Below, in pieces: positions 41,326 to 51,764 of a stretch of 64,000 bases of DNA. The notes beneath the pieces are model-generated. The model was not told the DNA's origin. It saw only the letters and a program-made list of their open reading frames with translations, and did no database searches. Source of the stretch: Gammaproteobacteria bacterium (GTDB lineage Bacteria; Pseudomonadota; Gammaproteobacteria; Steroidobacterales; Woeseiaceae); NCBI GenBank assembly GCA_029862045.1, contig JAOTYE010000014.1, positions 1-64,000 on the forward strand, given 5' to 3'. How positions within the stretch are numbered: position 1 is the stretch's first letter; each line of letters begins with the position of its first letter. Made by a program: the position numbers and the translations under genes.

Positions 41326-41847
41326 GTGGCATCCGGTCTTACTGCCTTGTTGTCCAGGCTCGACCAGTTCGGTCGGCTGCTTGAAAACATTGCTCTTGTC
41401 ACGATGTTGACAAGCATGATCGTGCTCGCGGTCCTTCAGATCGTGCTGCGTGAGGTCTTTGGTACAGGCATTATCTGGGCTGATGAGTTGCTCAAGCTCA
41501 TGGTGCTGTGGCTGGCCATGGTCGGATCGATCGCGGCTTGTCGCGACGATCGCCACATTCGTATTGATGTTCTGTCGCACTTGCTACCAGATTGGCTCGT
41601 AAGATTTACGCGCGTGCTCGTCGATGTTTTCGCTGCAATTGTCTGCGCTACCATCGCCTGGCAGGCATGGCGATATCTGCAACTTGAAATCGAATTCGAA
41701 GACCAGGTTCTGGTCGATACGCCGGCTTGGATCGCACATATCGTCGTACCGCTGGCATTTGCTCTGGTGAGCTATCGTTTCGTCATACTGGCCGCCAAAA
41801 GAATTTCCATCATGGCAGGCAGTGTCGATGAGGATACGACACAATGA
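41326..41847 (+). CDS. tatQ: TRAP transporter small permease (DctQ type)
   Basis: The 173 aa protein has four predicted helices (LVTMLTSMIVLAVLQIVLRE, LLKLMVLWLAMVGSIAACRD, VLVDVFAAIVCATIAWQAW and IVVPLAFALVSYRFVILAA). RDDRHIRIDVLS matches the DctQ family. It starts at GTG 41326, 2 nt after the binding-protein stop, and overlaps the large permease by 4 nt. Confidence 0.92.
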   Translation: MASGLTALLSRLDQFGRLLENIALVTMLTSMIVLAVLQIVLREVFGTGIIWADELLKLMVLWLAMVGSIAACRDDRHIRIDVLSHLLPDWLVRFTRVLVDVFAAIVCATIAWQAWRYLQLEIEFEDQVLVDTPAWIAHIVVPLAFALVSYRFVILAAKRISIMAGSVDEDTTQ

Positions 41848-43106
41848 TTGCCGTAAGCGTCATTCTGATCTTGCTGGCTGTACTGGGCGCGCCATTGTTC
41901 GCGGTCATTGCCACAAGTGCGATGCTCGGTTTTCAGCGAGACGAGACCGACCTGATGAACATGGCACTCGAGATTCAGAGTATTGCGGATCTGCCATTTC
42001 TCGCTGCGATTCCTCTGTTCACATTTGCCGGTTATGTACTCAGCGAGAGCGATGCACCCAAACGTCTCGTTCGACTGACCGGAGCAATGCTGGGTTGGTT
42101 GCCCGGCGGTCTCGCGCTAGTGGCCCTTGCAGCTTGTGCGTTCTTTACGGCGTTTACCGGTGCGTCTGGCGTCACGATTATTGCCCTGGGTGCGATCCTG
42201 TATCCGGCACTTAAACACGATGGCTATCCCGACAAATTCAATCTCGGGCTCGTCACTTCGTCAGGCAGTCTCGGACTGTTGTTTGCGCCATCGTTACCAC
42301 TGATTCTCTATGGTGTGATTGCCGAAGTCTCGATCGATAGTCTTTTCCTGGCCGGCATCCTGCCGGGCATGGTTATGCTTGTGATGCTCTCGGCCTGGAG
42401 TCTTTGGGTCAATCGCAGCAATCGCAAACCGCTGTCCAATTTCTCCTGGCGGGAAACGGGGGCTGCAATCAGGGAATCGATCTGGGAAATTCCGTTGCCG
42501 ATTGTCGTCCTTGGCGGTATCTACTCCGGTTTCCTGGCGGTTTCAGAGGCGGCGGCCGTTACGGCGCTTTACGTACTCATCGTCGAAGTTGTCATACACC
42601 GGGAAATCCCGCTCTCCGATCTGCCCAGGATCATGCGTGCATCGATGGTGCTGGTTGGCGGAATCCTGATCATTCTCGGCGTGTCTCTGGCGTCTACGAA
42701 CTACATGATCAGTGCCGGTATTCCGCAGATGTTGCTCGAATACGTTGCGAGCCTCGTTTCGAGCCCGGTCTCATTCCTCATTCTGCTGCTGATATTCCTC
42801 CTGATTCTTGGCGCGATTCTCGATATCTTCTCCGCCATCGTGCTCGTCGTGCCGCTGATTCTGCCTATTGCAGCCGAATACGGTGTTCACGAGGTCCACC
42901 TTGGCATAGTATTTCTGGCAGCGATGCAGTTGGGATATATGACGCCACCAGTTGGTCTAAACTTGTTTATCGCAAGTTATCGATTTGAAAAACCGATCAT
43001 GCATGTCTATTCGGCCACGTTTCCGTTTCTGATTATCCTGACGCTGTCGGTCATATTGATTACGTTTTGGCCGGATTTGTCCCTTTGGTTAGTGCCGGAC
43101 CCGTAA
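41844..43106 (+). CDS. tatM: TRAP transporter large permease (DctM type)
   Basis: The 420 aa, roughly 12-helix transporter subunit drives uptake with a sodium gradient. Family blocks are visible: PLFTFAGYVLSESDAPKRLV, FTGASGVTIIALGAILYPAL, LGLLFAPSLPLILYGVIAEV and QLGYMTPPVGLNLFIASYRF. With the three preceding genes it forms a complete TatT-associated TRAP system. Confidence 0.94.
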   Translation: MIAVSVILILLAVLGAPLFAVIATSAMLGFQRDETDLMNMALEIQSIADLPFLAAIPLFTFAGYVLSESDAPKRLVRLTGAMLGWLPGGLALVALAACAFFTAFTGASGVTIIALGAILYPALKHDGYPDKFNLGLVTSSGSLGLLFAPSLPLILYGVIAEVSIDSLFLAGILPGMVMLVMLSAWSLWVNRSNRKPLSNFSWRETGAAIRESIWEIPLPIVVLGGIYSGFLAVSEAAAVTALYVLIVEVVIHREIPLSDLPRIMRASMVLVGGILIILGVSLASTNYMISAGIPQMLLEYVASLVSSPVSFLILLLIFLLILGAILDIFSAIVLVVPLILPIAAEYGVHEVHLGIVFLAAMQLGYMTPPVGLNLFIASYRFEKPIMHVYSATFPFLIILTLSVILITFWPDLSLWLVPDP

Positions 43107-43122
43107 CCCTGTGAGGTGAGTC

Positions 43123-44217
43123 GTGAGAGCAAGTGCAGGTATTCTTCTATTCTTGGGTTTTCTGACCGCGCAATCGAGTGGGGCCGAACCCGTGGATCTC
43201 GACGATATCGAGTTGCCGCCAGGCTTTAAAATCGAGATCTATGCCAATGTTCCGAATGCCCGCTCTCTTGCGTTGGCTGACCACGATGTGGTTTTCGTTT
43301 CGAATCGTCGTAAAAGTTCCGTTTATGCCGTTGTTCCGGCTGGCGAAGCTAACCCGCAGGTGCTTGAGATAGCCACTGGCCTCAAGACACCGAACGGTAT
43401 CGCATTTTTCAATGGCGACCTTTATATCGCCGAGGTCGGCCGGATTTTGCGCCTGAATGACGTTGAGAGCCAACTGAATATTAGGCCGGTTCCGGAAGTG
43501 CTGGACATAGAATTGCCCGGTGAAACCCATCACGGCTGGCGATACATCGGCATCGGACCGGATTATAAGCTCTATGTCGCCATTGGAGCCCCGTGCAACA
43601 TATGCGATCGGGGTGCAGAAGGCTTCGCGCAGATTATTCGCATGAATCTGGATGGGTCAGGAAGAGAGATCTATGCTGAGGGTATCCGCAACTCGGTTGG
43701 CTTCACCTGGCATCCCGACACCGGGGAACTCTGGTTTACCGACAACGGCCGCGACATGATGGGCGACGATATTCCGCCGGACGAATTGAATCGTGCCCCG
43801 GCAAAGGGATTGCATTTCGGCTATCCGTACTGTCACGCAGGTGATATTCCGGATCCGGAGTTTGGTGAAGGCAAGGAATGCGACGATTTCACGGCGCCGG
43901 CACAGAAACTCGGCCCGCATGTCGCGGCATTGGGTGTGAAGTTCTACACCGGCGAGATGTTCCCACCCGAATATCACGGACAGATATTTGTGGCCGAGCA
44001 CGGTTCCTGGAATCGCTCAAAGAAAATTGGCTATCGGATTAGCCTCGTGCGTCTTGAAAACGGTGCGCCGGTTTCCTACGAAGTGTTCGCCGAGGGCTGG
44101 ATGCGGAAAGAAAAAGTGTCGGGCCGACCCGTAGATTTGCTCGTACTGGCTGACGGATCGATGCTCGTGAGCGACGACTACGGCGGCAAGATCTACAGAA
44201 TCAGTTACGAGAAGTGA
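43123..44217 (+). CDS. Secreted sorbosone-dehydrogenase-like beta-propeller (PQQ-dependent sugar dehydrogenase family)
   Basis: The 364 aa protein has a signal peptide (ILLFLGFLTAQSSGA) and a six-bladed beta-propeller of the soluble glucose/sorbosone dehydrogenase type: LPPGFKIEIYANVPNARSLA, GLKTPNGIAFFNGDLYIAEV, GETHHGWRYIGIGPD, GIRNSVGFTWHPDTGELWFT, VAEHGSWNRS and LLVLADGSMLVSDDYGGKIY. The PQQ-facing His and Arg positions appear present, but cofactor use is not proven. The start GTG at 43123 has GAGGTGAG just upstream. It lies 16 nt after the TRAP permease, so it may share that transcript and act on the transported compound (inference). Confidence 0.85.
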   Translation: MRASAGILLFLGFLTAQSSGAEPVDLDDIELPPGFKIEIYANVPNARSLALADHDVVFVSNRRKSSVYAVVPAGEANPQVLEIATGLKTPNGIAFFNGDLYIAEVGRILRLNDVESQLNIRPVPEVLDIELPGETHHGWRYIGIGPDYKLYVAIGAPCNICDRGAEGFAQIIRMNLDGSGREIYAEGIRNSVGFTWHPDTGELWFTDNGRDMMGDDIPPDELNRAPAKGLHFGYPYCHAGDIPDPEFGEGKECDDFTAPAQKLGPHVAALGVKFYTGEMFPPEYHGQIFVAEHGSWNRSKKIGYRISLVRLENGAPVSYEVFAEGWMRKEKVSGRPVDLLVLADGSMLVSDDYGGKIYRISYEK

Positions 44218-44224
44218 GGCATAC

Positions 44225-46081
44225 GTGAGTATGAGAGGTTCGATCGTCAGGTTTTTTTCTGCGGTATGGAGCGGTGCGGACGGCGTGCGCAAAGTATTGC
44301 ACCTCATACTATTGTTAGTCATTTTCATGGTTTTTTTCGGTGCGATGTCGGATGTGCCAAGGGGACTGCCCGACAAAGCGGCATTGGTTATCCAGCCAGT
44401 TGGGTTCCTGGTTGAACAAATCGAAGGTGATCCGTTTGAGCGTGCCATCGCCGAGTTGGCGGGCGATGGCAAACCGCAAACGCTTGTGCAGGACATTGTC
44501 GACGCGTTGGCGCACGCGAAAGATGATGACCGTATCGAAGTGGTTTACCTCGAACTGAGCAGCGTGCTCGGCGCCGGGCTCAGCAAACTGCAACAGGTCG
44601 CGGCAGCGATTGAGGATTTCAAGTCGTCGGGAAAGAAGGTTATCGCAAGTGCGGACTATCTGAGTCAACAAGCTTATTACCTCGCGGCACATGCGGATGA
44701 AGTCTATTTGCATCCTGAGGGATTTCTGATCATGCAGGGTTTCGGCCGCTTCCGGACCTACTACAAAGACGCAATTGATTTGCTGCGAATCGACTGGAAC
44801 GTGTTCCGTGTTGGTACACACAAGTCCTTTGTCGAGCCATACACGCGTATGGATATGTCCGATGAAGATCGCGAATCGACGATGCGGTTCATCGATCAGC
44901 TCTGGAGCCTTTATCAGCTCGATGTGGAAACTGCCAGGGATCTCGAAGAAGGGGCAATCGATGCGTTTGCCCAGAACTATCTTGAAAATGTTCGGGCGAC
45001 CAGTGGTGATATCGCTCTGGCTGCGAGGGATCATGGTCTGGTCGATGAACTTCTGACCCGAACCGAGATTCGAGATCTTCTGATCGATCACGTCGGGGAG
45101 AATCCTGACAAAACGGATACGTTTAATTCAGCAGGGATGTACGAGTATCTCGAGCAGATACGTATGCTCTCGGGCGGTAAGGTCAAGTCCGAGAATGTCG
45201 GGGTGATCGTCGCAGTCGGAGACATTCTTCCCGGCTTCCAGCCGCCGGGAACGATCGGCGCTGATTCCATGGCGGCGCTGCTTCGCGAGGCGCGTAATGA
45301 CGAGTCGGTCAAAGCTGTTGTGCTCAGAGTCGACAGCGGCGGTGGCAGCGCCTTTGCGTCCGAGATTATCGTGGATGAAATCAAAGCCATGCGCGATGCG
45401 GGCAAACCTGTTGTCGCATCCATGGGTGGCGTCGCCGCGTCTGGCGGTTACCTGATTTCGATGGATGCAGATCGGATCTTCGCGAGCCCGTCCACAATTA
45501 CCGGCTCCATCGGCATATTCGGAATGTTTCCCACCTATCAGCGCACGCTCGATGCGGTAGGTGTCGCGACGGACGGTGTCGGTACGACGCCATTGTCGGG
45601 TTTATTCCGCCCTGATCGCGCCATGTCGGAGCAAGCAAAGCAGCTCTTTCAGCTTTTCATTGACGATGGCTATGACGATTTCATCAGTAGTGTTGCTTCG
45701 AGCCGGGAGATGGACAAGAGTTTCGTCGACAGGATTGGCCAGGGGCAGGTGTGGACCGGTCTCGACGCATTGAACAATGGTCTCGTCGATGAACTCGGAG
45801 ATCTTGACGATGCAATCGCCTCAGCTGCGGAGTTCGCAGACCTTGCCGAAGGGGAATACGGCATCAAGAAAATCCGGCAGGAATTGTCAGCGACCGAACA
45901 ATTATTGGTCGATTTGCTCGGCGTTGCCGCAAGATCCGGTTTGGACCTGACGCACTGGACAAGACAGCCCTCGATAATGCGAGAGATCGCAGAACAAGCG
46001 AGCGAAAAGACGAGAGCGTTACTACGTTTTAATGATCCCAAAGGCGTCTATAAGCACTGTCTGTGCGACATCGATATGTAG
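44225..46081 (+). CDS. sppA: Signal peptide peptidase SppA, 67 kDa type
   Basis: The 618 aa membrane serine protease degrades cleaved signal peptides. It has one N-terminal span (VLHLILLLVIFMVFFGAM) and two tandem crotonase-fold domains. The catalytic Lys is in FRVGTHKSFVEPYTR (first half) and the Ser in MGGVAASGGYLISM (second half), the split Ser/Lys dyad of the 67K type. The GTG at 44225 has GAGG 6 nt upstream and is preferred to the ATG at 44231. The protein ends with a Cys-containing tail. Confidence 0.95.
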   Translation: MSMRGSIVRFFSAVWSGADGVRKVLHLILLLVIFMVFFGAMSDVPRGLPDKAALVIQPVGFLVEQIEGDPFERAIAELAGDGKPQTLVQDIVDALAHAKDDDRIEVVYLELSSVLGAGLSKLQQVAAAIEDFKSSGKKVIASADYLSQQAYYLAAHADEVYLHPEGFLIMQGFGRFRTYYKDAIDLLRIDWNVFRVGTHKSFVEPYTRMDMSDEDRESTMRFIDQLWSLYQLDVETARDLEEGAIDAFAQNYLENVRATSGDIALAARDHGLVDELLTRTEIRDLLIDHVGENPDKTDTFNSAGMYEYLEQIRMLSGGKVKSENVGVIVAVGDILPGFQPPGTIGADSMAALLREARNDESVKAVVLRVDSGGGSAFASEIIVDEIKAMRDAGKPVVASMGGVAASGGYLISMDADRIFASPSTITGSIGIFGMFPTYQRTLDAVGVATDGVGTTPLSGLFRPDRAMSEQAKQLFQLFIDDGYDDFISSVASSREMDKSFVDRIGQGQVWTGLDALNNGLVDELGDLDDAIASAAEFADLAEGEYGIKKIRQELSATEQLLVDLLGVAARSGLDLTHWTRQPSIMREIAEQASEKTRALLRFNDPKGVYKHCLCDIDM

Positions 46082-46150
46082 GAGCCCTCCCTATCGGTAG
46101 ACTCCTGGCCGTGGGCAGGATGCTGTTCATCGGAAGTAAAGCGCAGCGAC

Positions 46151-46217
46151 AAAATCGCCAAGAGCGATTTTGGACGCACGCAGTGCGCCCGAAGGGTCGG
46201 CAACAGGATGTTGCCGA
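46151..46217. repeat. Array of three perfect stem-loops between sppA and tdh
   Basis: Three consecutive hairpins fill the gap: AAAATCGC/GCGATTTT (46151-46171), CGCAC/GTGCG (46175-46187) and TCGGCAAC/GTTGCCGA (46197-46217). The gap 46082-46282 also begins and ends with TAGGAGCC- and GCTCCTGTAGGC-like sequences in inverted orientation. It looks like a non-coding intergenic repeat of REP or BIME type and may terminate both convergent operons. Confidence 0.6.
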
Positions 46218-46282
46218 TCAACCGAGCCATGAAGATGAACAGCGTCCAGGTCGCGGCCCAGGTTGCTCCTGTAGGCAGGCTT

Positions 46283-47308
46283 CTACGCCCAGTTCAGTAT
46301 GACTTTGCCGCTCTGCCCTGATGCCATGAGTTCGAACGCTGGCTGATAGTCGTCGATATCGAAGTGATGCGTGATGATCGGACCGATATTGAGACCGCTC
46401 TGCAGCATGCTCGACATCTTATACCAGGTTTCGAACATCTCGCGGCCGTAAATACCCTTTAGGATCAGGCCTTTAAATATGACATGAGTCCAATCGATGC
46501 TCATGTCATTGGGCGGTATACCGAGTATCGCCACCTTGCCGCCGTGGTGCATCGTCCGCAGCAGGTCGCGAAACGCTCCTGGATTGCCAGACATTTCCAT
46601 GCCAACGTCGAAGCCTTCTTCCATGCCAAGCTCACGCATCGTGTCATCGATCGACTCGTGCGTGACATTCAGCGCCCGCGATGCGCCCATCTCGTTGGCG
46701 AGTCCCAGCCTGTAGTCGTTGACGTCTGTGATGACGATGTGTCGTGCGCCGGCGTACCGTGCGATCGCGACGGCCATGATGCCGATGGGACCGGCTCCGG
46801 TGATCAAGACATCTTCACCAACCAGATCAAAAGACAATGCAGTGTGAGTCGCATTGCCCAGAGGATCGAGGATCGATGCCATGTCGTCGCTAATTGTGAT
46901 CGGCAACTTGAACACGTTGAAGGCGGGCACCGACAGGTACTCAGCAAATGCACCAGGCCGATTGACACCCACTCCGGTCGTATTCATGCAGAGATGGCGG
47001 CGCCCGGCGCGGCAATTGCGACATACGCCGCAGGTAATATGACCTTCTGCTGAGACACGGTCGCCAATCTCGAATCCCTTTACCTCGCTGCCGCACTCGA
47101 CGATTTCGCCACAAAATTCATGGCCGATCGCGAGCGGCACCGGGATAGTCGCTCGTGCCCAGTCGTCCCACTGGAAAATATGTATGTCAGTACCACAGAT
47201 AGCTGTGCGCCGGACTTTGATCAGGACATCGTTGTGGCCAACGCTGGGCTTGGCGATATCTTCCATCCAAATGCCGTGTTCTGACTTAGATTTCACCAAT
47301 GCTTTCAT
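46283..47308 (-). CDS. tdh: L-threonine 3-dehydrogenase
   Basis: A zinc-dependent medium-chain dehydrogenase that oxidises threonine to 2-amino-3-ketobutyrate with NAD. The 341 aa product has the catalytic Zn Cys in [16 protein letters not shown], the structural Zn site [25 protein letters not shown] and the Rossmann motif [13 protein letters not shown]. It overlaps the stop of kbl by 1 nt, forming the classical kbl-tdh operon. Confidence 0.97.
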   Translation of the reverse strand: MKALVKSKSEHGIWMEDIAKPSVGHNDVLIKVRRTAICGTDIHIFQWDDWARATIPVPLAIGHEFCGEIVECGSEVKGFEIGDRVSAEGHITCGVCRNCRAGRRHLCMNTTGVGVNRPGAFAEYLSVPAFNVFKLPITISDDMASILDPLGNATHTALSFDLVGEDVLITGAGPIGIMAVAIARYAGARHIVITDVNDYRLGLANEMGASRALNVTHESIDDTMRELGMEEGFDVGMEMSGNPGAFRDLLRTMHHGGKVAILGIPPNDMSIDWTHVIFKGLILKGIYGREMFETWYKMSSMLQSGLNIGPIITHHFDIDDYQPAFELMASGQSGKVILNWA

Positions 47309-48507
47309 CAGCTTATAACCCCTAGTTCAAGTCCAACCTCAGTAAATGCCGCGACCGCCTGGTCGAGCTGCTCGCGCGTTAGCCCTGCGGACATTTGGGT
47401 GCGTATGCGTGCCTGGCCCTGTGGCACAACCGGGAACGAAAAGCCGATCACGTAGATACCGCGCTCGAGCAGTTTGTCGGCCATTGTCGTCGCCAGTTTG
47501 GCGTCCCCGAGCATGACAGGGATGATCGGATGCTCGCCGGGTTTCAGGTCGAAGCCCCTGGTGGTCATCTCGCTGCGGAAATAGGCGGCGTTCTCGTGCA
47601 GGCTCTCGCGCAACGAGTTGTCCTTTTCGAGCAGGTCGAGTACAGCGATCGACGAGGCGGCGATTGTGGGCGCTACCGAGTTGGAGAACAGATACGGCCG
47701 CGAACGCTGCCGCAGCCATCCCACGATTTCCTTGCGGCCAGACGTAAACCCTCCCGATGCACCACCGAGCGCTTTGCCAAGTGTGCCCGTGATGATGTCG
47801 ATGCGGCCCGTCACGCCCCTGTACTCATGCGTACCGCGGCCGGTGTCTCCAAGAAACCCCGTTGCGTGGCAGTCGTCGATCATTGTCAGCGCATCGTGCT
47901 CGTCCGCCAGATCGCAAATCGCATTGAGGTTAGCAATGGTGCCGTCCATCGAAAACACACCGTCGGTCACGATCAGCTTCGCGTTGGCATCGCTGGCAGC
48001 CTCGAGCTGCGACTGCAGATCCTGCATGTCGTTGTGCTGATAGCGAAATCGCTGCGTTTTCGACAGGCGGATGCCGTCGATGATGCTGGCGTGATTCAGG
48101 GCATCGGAGATGACGGCGTCCTCGCTGCCGAGGATCGTCTCGAACAAGCCGCCATTGGCGTCAAAGCACGACGGATAAAGGATCGTGTCCTCAGTACCGA
48201 GGAATTCGCTTATTCGCTGCTCGAGTTCCTTGTGCAGCGTCTGCGTGCCGCAGATGAAGCGCACCGAGGCCATGCCGTAGCCATACTCGTCGAGCGCCTT
48301 ATGCGCGGCGGCGATGACCGCCGGGTGATTGGCCAGACCAAGGTAGTTATTGGCACACAGGTTGAGTACGTGTTGCACATTGCCGTTGGTACGGACATCG
48401 ATAGCCGCCTGCTGCGGGCCCGCAATCAGGCGTTCGGTTTTGAAGAGCCCCTGCGATTTCAGCGCGTCGGTTTGTTCTGCGAGGGACTGGAGAAATGTGG
48501 TGGCCAC
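47308..48507 (-). CDS. kbl: 2-amino-3-ketobutyrate CoA ligase
   Basis: A PLP enzyme that splits 2-amino-3-ketobutyrate with CoA into glycine and acetyl-CoA. The 399 aa protein of the alpha-oxoamine synthase family shows [29 protein letters not shown], the PLP Lys in [14 protein letters not shown] and [11 protein letters not shown]. The start is GTG at 48507. It works directly with the downstream tdh product. Confidence 0.97.
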   Translation of the reverse strand: MATTFLQSLAEQTDALKSQGLFKTERLIAGPQQAAIDVRTNGNVQHVLNLCANNYLGLANHPAVIAAAHKALDEYGYGMASVRFICGTQTLHKELEQRISEFLGTEDTILYPSCFDANGGLFETILGSEDAVISDALNHASIIDGIRLSKTQRFRYQHNDMQDLQSQLEAASDANAKLIVTDGVFSMDGTIANLNAICDLADEHDALTMIDDCHATGFLGDTGRGTHEYRGVTGRIDIITGTLGKALGGASGGFTSGRKEIVGWLRQRSRPYLFSNSVAPTIAASSIAVLDLLEKDNSLRESLHENAAYFRSEMTTRGFDLKPGEHPIIPVMLGDAKLATTMADKLLERGIYVIGFSFPVVPQGQARIRTQMSAGLTREQLDQAVAAFTEVGLELGVIS

Positions 48508-48609
48508 GGGACGAATCTCACGGGTTCGAAAAGAGGCAGATTATACCAAGGCACCCGCATGGAAATAGCCGTGTCGAGGTTGAAGTGAATACCCTATAAT
48601 CGCCGCCCT

Positions 48610-51600
48610 ATGCGATTTACCGATCAGACAGCAGCGCGGCCAGAGGCCATCCCGCGACTCAATGACCTCTATCTGGCGGATGAAGAAGCGCTCATCAGGG
48701 AATTGACCGATGCGGCGGACCCGGGCGACAGCGCCCGAGAAAAAATTCAGGGTACGGCGGCACAACTCGTGCTTGCAGTTCGCCGCAACAAGGCGAAAGA
48801 CGGCGGTATCGATGCGTTTCTGCAGCAGTACGACCTGTCCTCCGAAGAAGGCGTGCTGCTCATGTGCATCGCCGAGGCGCTGCTCCGTATTCCGGATGCG
48901 GACACAGCCGACAAGCTGATTGCCGACAAGATCACATCGGCACAGTGGAAGGATCATGTCGGCGAGAGCGATTCCTTGTTCGTCAATGCCTCGACCTGGG
49001 GCTTGATGCTAACCGGTCAGTTACTGCAGCTCGATGCCGTTGCGATAAAGAATCCGGCGCAGGTGCTTGGCAAGCTTGCGAGTCGAGCCGGTGAGCCGGT
49101 CGTAAGAACCGCGATGCGCCAGGCAATGCGCATCATGGGCCATCAGTTCGTCATGGGCCGCAGCATCGACGAGGCGCTACAGCGCTCAGTCAAGAAAAAG
49201 AACAAGCCGTACCGATATTCGTTCGACATGCTCGGTGAAGCTGCACTGACGGACGCTGATGCCAGCCGGTATTTCGACGCGTATCACGACGCTATCGGGC
49301 GTATCGGCGCCGGGCCACAGGGGCCCGCAAGCGATATCTTCTCCGCGGCGAGTATTTCGGTGAAGTTGTCGGCTCTGCACCCACGGTACTCGTACATGCA
49401 GCATGATCGCGTGATGTCCGAGCTGGTGCCGCACGTGACCGAACTTGCGCTGCACGCCAAAGCGTCCGGAATTGCTCTGACGATCGATGCCGAAGAAGCT
49501 GAGCGCCTGGAGATTTCTCTGCAGGTTTTCGAGCGCGTGTACCGGGAGACCGCGTTAAATGACTACGAGGGTCTGGGGCTCGCCGTACAAACGTATCAGC
49601 GGCGTGCACGCGACGTAGTCGGATTCCTGTCTGACCTCGCCGCTGGAGTCGGGCGCCGTATACCGGTTCGGCTCGTTAAGGGCGCGTACTGGGACACCGA
49701 GATTAAACTCGCGCAGGAGCAAGGACTGCCGAGCTATCCCGTGTTCACGCGCAAGGCGCATACGGATGTGTCGTATCTGGCGTGCGTTCGCCAGGCTTTG
49801 TCGGCAGAGAAGGCGCTGTACCCACAATTCGCGACCCACAATGCACACACACTCGCGAGTGTGCTGCATTACGCCGGCTCGCGTCGCGACTTCGAGTTTC
49901 AACGATTGCACGGCATGGGCGAGGAGCTCTATGCCGAGATAATCGATCCCGACAAGTTCTCGCGGCCGTGTCGCGTATACGCGCCCGTAGGGAGCCACGA
50001 GGACTTGTTGCCGTACCTGGTTCGTCGCTTGCTGGAGAACGGTGCGAATACGTCATTCGTGAATCGCATTGTCGATGCAGCGATCGATGTCAAAGACATC
50101 GTCGCTGATCCGTTGCTGGCTGCACGTGACAACGACTTCACCCCACATCCAGGCATCGTTACACCCGGCAATTTGTTCGGCAATGAGCGCAGTAATTCGC
50201 AAGGCATCAACCTGCCGGACCACAACGTCAGAGTGCCACTACTCGCCAACATGCAGGCCGCGATGGACAAGCCGCATGCCGCCCACCCGATCGTTGGCGG
50301 TAAGGCGATGCGAGGTAGCGAACAGGCGTCCGTAAACCCGGCGGACACGGAGCAGATTGTTGGCGTGTGCCGGCTCGCCGGTCCGGAACATGTCGATACC
50401 GCGCTGGACCAGGCCGTAGCCGGGCAGGCTGCCTGGGATCACACGCCGGCTGCTGATCGTGCTGCGATTCTGAATCGTGCAGGCGATTTGTTTGAGCAAC
50501 ACACGGCCGAACTTCTGGCGCTATGTATCGCCGAAGCCGGCAAGACGCTTCCCGATGCTATCTCCGAATTACGTGAAGCCATTGATTTCCTCCGTTATTA
50601 CGCGGTACAGGCGACCAGGCTCTTTGGCGAACCCAGCCGGCTACCCGGACCAACGGGGGAGCGCAATACGCTGGGCATGCGAGGCAGGGGAGTATTCGTT
50701 TGCATCAGTCCCTGGAATTTCCCGCTTGCGATTTTCACCGGACAGGTTGCCGCCGCGCTTGCTGCAGGCAACGCTGTTCTGGCCAAACCGGCCGAACAAA
50801 CGCCGCTGGTCGCGTTTCGCGCGATCGAGCTGTTACTGGAGGCTGGTATTCCGCCATCCGTTTTGCATTTCCTGCCGGGCGACGGGGCATCAGTTGGTGG
50901 CCGAGCGGTGGCCGACAAGCGCGTCGCGGGCGTGGCATTTACCGGCTCAACCGAAACCGCACGCCAGATCAACAAGACACTGGCCGATCGCGATGGTCCA
51001 ATCGCCACGCTGATTGCTGAGACAGGTGGGCAAAATGCGATGTTTGTTGACAGTTCGGCACTGCCCGAACAGGTTGTTCTTGACAGCGTGTACTCCGCAT
51101 TTAATAGCGCAGGGCAACGCTGTTCGGCATTGCGCCTGCTGTGCCTGCAGAAGGAGATCGCACCGCGAGTCATCGAAATGCTGGTCGGACACATGGAAGA
51201 ACTCGAGATCGGTGATCCGTCGCTGTTGTCGACGGATGTCGGACCTGCCATAGATGCAGACGCACGCGCGTTACTCGACACGCACGTCGAGAAGATGAAC
51301 GCAGTCGCGACGATCGTGCATCGCAGTACACTGCCCGAAGCAACGTCGCGCGGCACGTTCTTCGCGCCGACTCTGATCGAGATCGAGAGTGTGGGTACGC
51401 TGCAACGGGAAGTGTTCGGTCCGGTCCTGCACGTGCTTCGCTACCGCGGCAAGGACCTGGAAGCGATGATCGATGCGGTGAATGCGACGGGCTATGGCCT
51501 GACTATGGGTCTGCACAGTCGTATTGACTCGCGGGCGCGTCACATCGCGGAGCGTTCCGGTGCTGGCAATATTTACATCAACCGCAACATGATCGGTGCT

Positions 51601-51762
51601 GTCGTCGGCGTACAGCCATTTGGCGGTCGCGGATTGTCCGGCACAGGTCCCAAAGCAGGCGGGCCGCACTACTTGCCACGTTTTGGCACAGAGTTCACGG
51701 TCAGCAACAATATTTCGGCAGTGGGTGGCAACGCCAGTCTGCTGTCGCTCGAGTTGGACTGA
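48610..51762 (+). CDS. putA: Bifunctional proline dehydrogenase / P5C dehydrogenase PutA (short type A)
   Basis: Oxidises proline to glutamate through P5C. The 1050 aa product has the PRODH FAD barrel (about 150-440: [51 protein letters not shown]) and the aldehyde dehydrogenase domain (about 545-1030: [46 protein letters not shown] with the catalytic Cys). It lacks the N-terminal ribbon-helix-helix DNA-binding domain of the roughly 1320 aa E. coli PutA, so it cannot repress its own gene. It diverges from kbl-tdh with 102 nt between, and sdaA follows 2 nt later. Confidence 0.96.
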   Translation: MRFTDQTAARPEAIPRLNDLYLADEEALIRELTDAADPGDSAREKIQGTAAQLVLAVRRNKAKDGGIDAFLQQYDLSSEEGVLLMCIAEALLRIPDADTADKLIADKITSAQWKDHVGESDSLFVNASTWGLMLTGQLLQLDAVAIKNPAQVLGKLASRAGEPVVRTAMRQAMRIMGHQFVMGRSIDEALQRSVKKKNKPYRYSFDMLGEAALTDADASRYFDAYHDAIGRIGAGPQGPASDIFSAASISVKLSALHPRYSYMQHDRVMSELVPHVTELALHAKASGIALTIDAEEAERLEISLQVFERVYRETALNDYEGLGLAVQTYQRRARDVVGFLSDLAAGVGRRIPVRLVKGAYWDTEIKLAQEQGLPSYPVFTRKAHTDVSYLACVRQALSAEKALYPQFATHNAHTLASVLHYAGSRRDFEFQRLHGMGEELYAEIIDPDKFSRPCRVYAPVGSHEDLLPYLVRRLLENGANTSFVNRIVDAAIDVKDIVADPLLAARDNDFTPHPGIVTPGNLFGNERSNSQGINLPDHNVRVPLLANMQAAMDKPHAAHPIVGGKAMRGSEQASVNPADTEQIVGVCRLAGPEHVDTALDQAVAGQAAWDHTPAADRAAILNRAGDLFEQHTAELLALCIAEAGKTLPDAISELREAIDFLRYYAVQATRLFGEPSRLPGPTGERNTLGMRGRGVFVCISPWNFPLAIFTGQVAAALAAGNAVLAKPAEQTPLVAFRAIELLLEAGIPPSVLHFLPGDGASVGGRAVADKRVAGVAFTGSTETARQINKTLADRDGPIATLIAETGGQNAMFVDSSALPEQVVLDSVYSAFNSAGQRCSALRLLCLQKEIAPRVIEMLVGHMEELEIGDPSLLSTDVGPAIDADARALLDTHVEKMNAVATIVHRSTLPEATSRGTFFAPTLIEIESVGTLQREVFGPVLHVLRYRGKDLEAMIDAVNATGYGLTMGLHSRIDSRARHIAERSGAGNIYINRNMIGAVVGVQPFGGRGLSGTGPKAGGPHYLPRFGTEFTVSNNISAVGGNASLLSLELD

Positions 51763-51764
51763 TT

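Noticed and set aside
46048..46230. Short minus-strand frame beginning MARLIGNILLPTLRA
   Set aside because: It overlaps the hairpin repeat and the end of sppA. It looks like translated repeat sequence rather than a protein gene.
47395..48588. Long open frame (397 codons) on the plus strand
   Set aside because: It lies opposite kbl, which is complete and conserved. No family features are seen in the antisense product.
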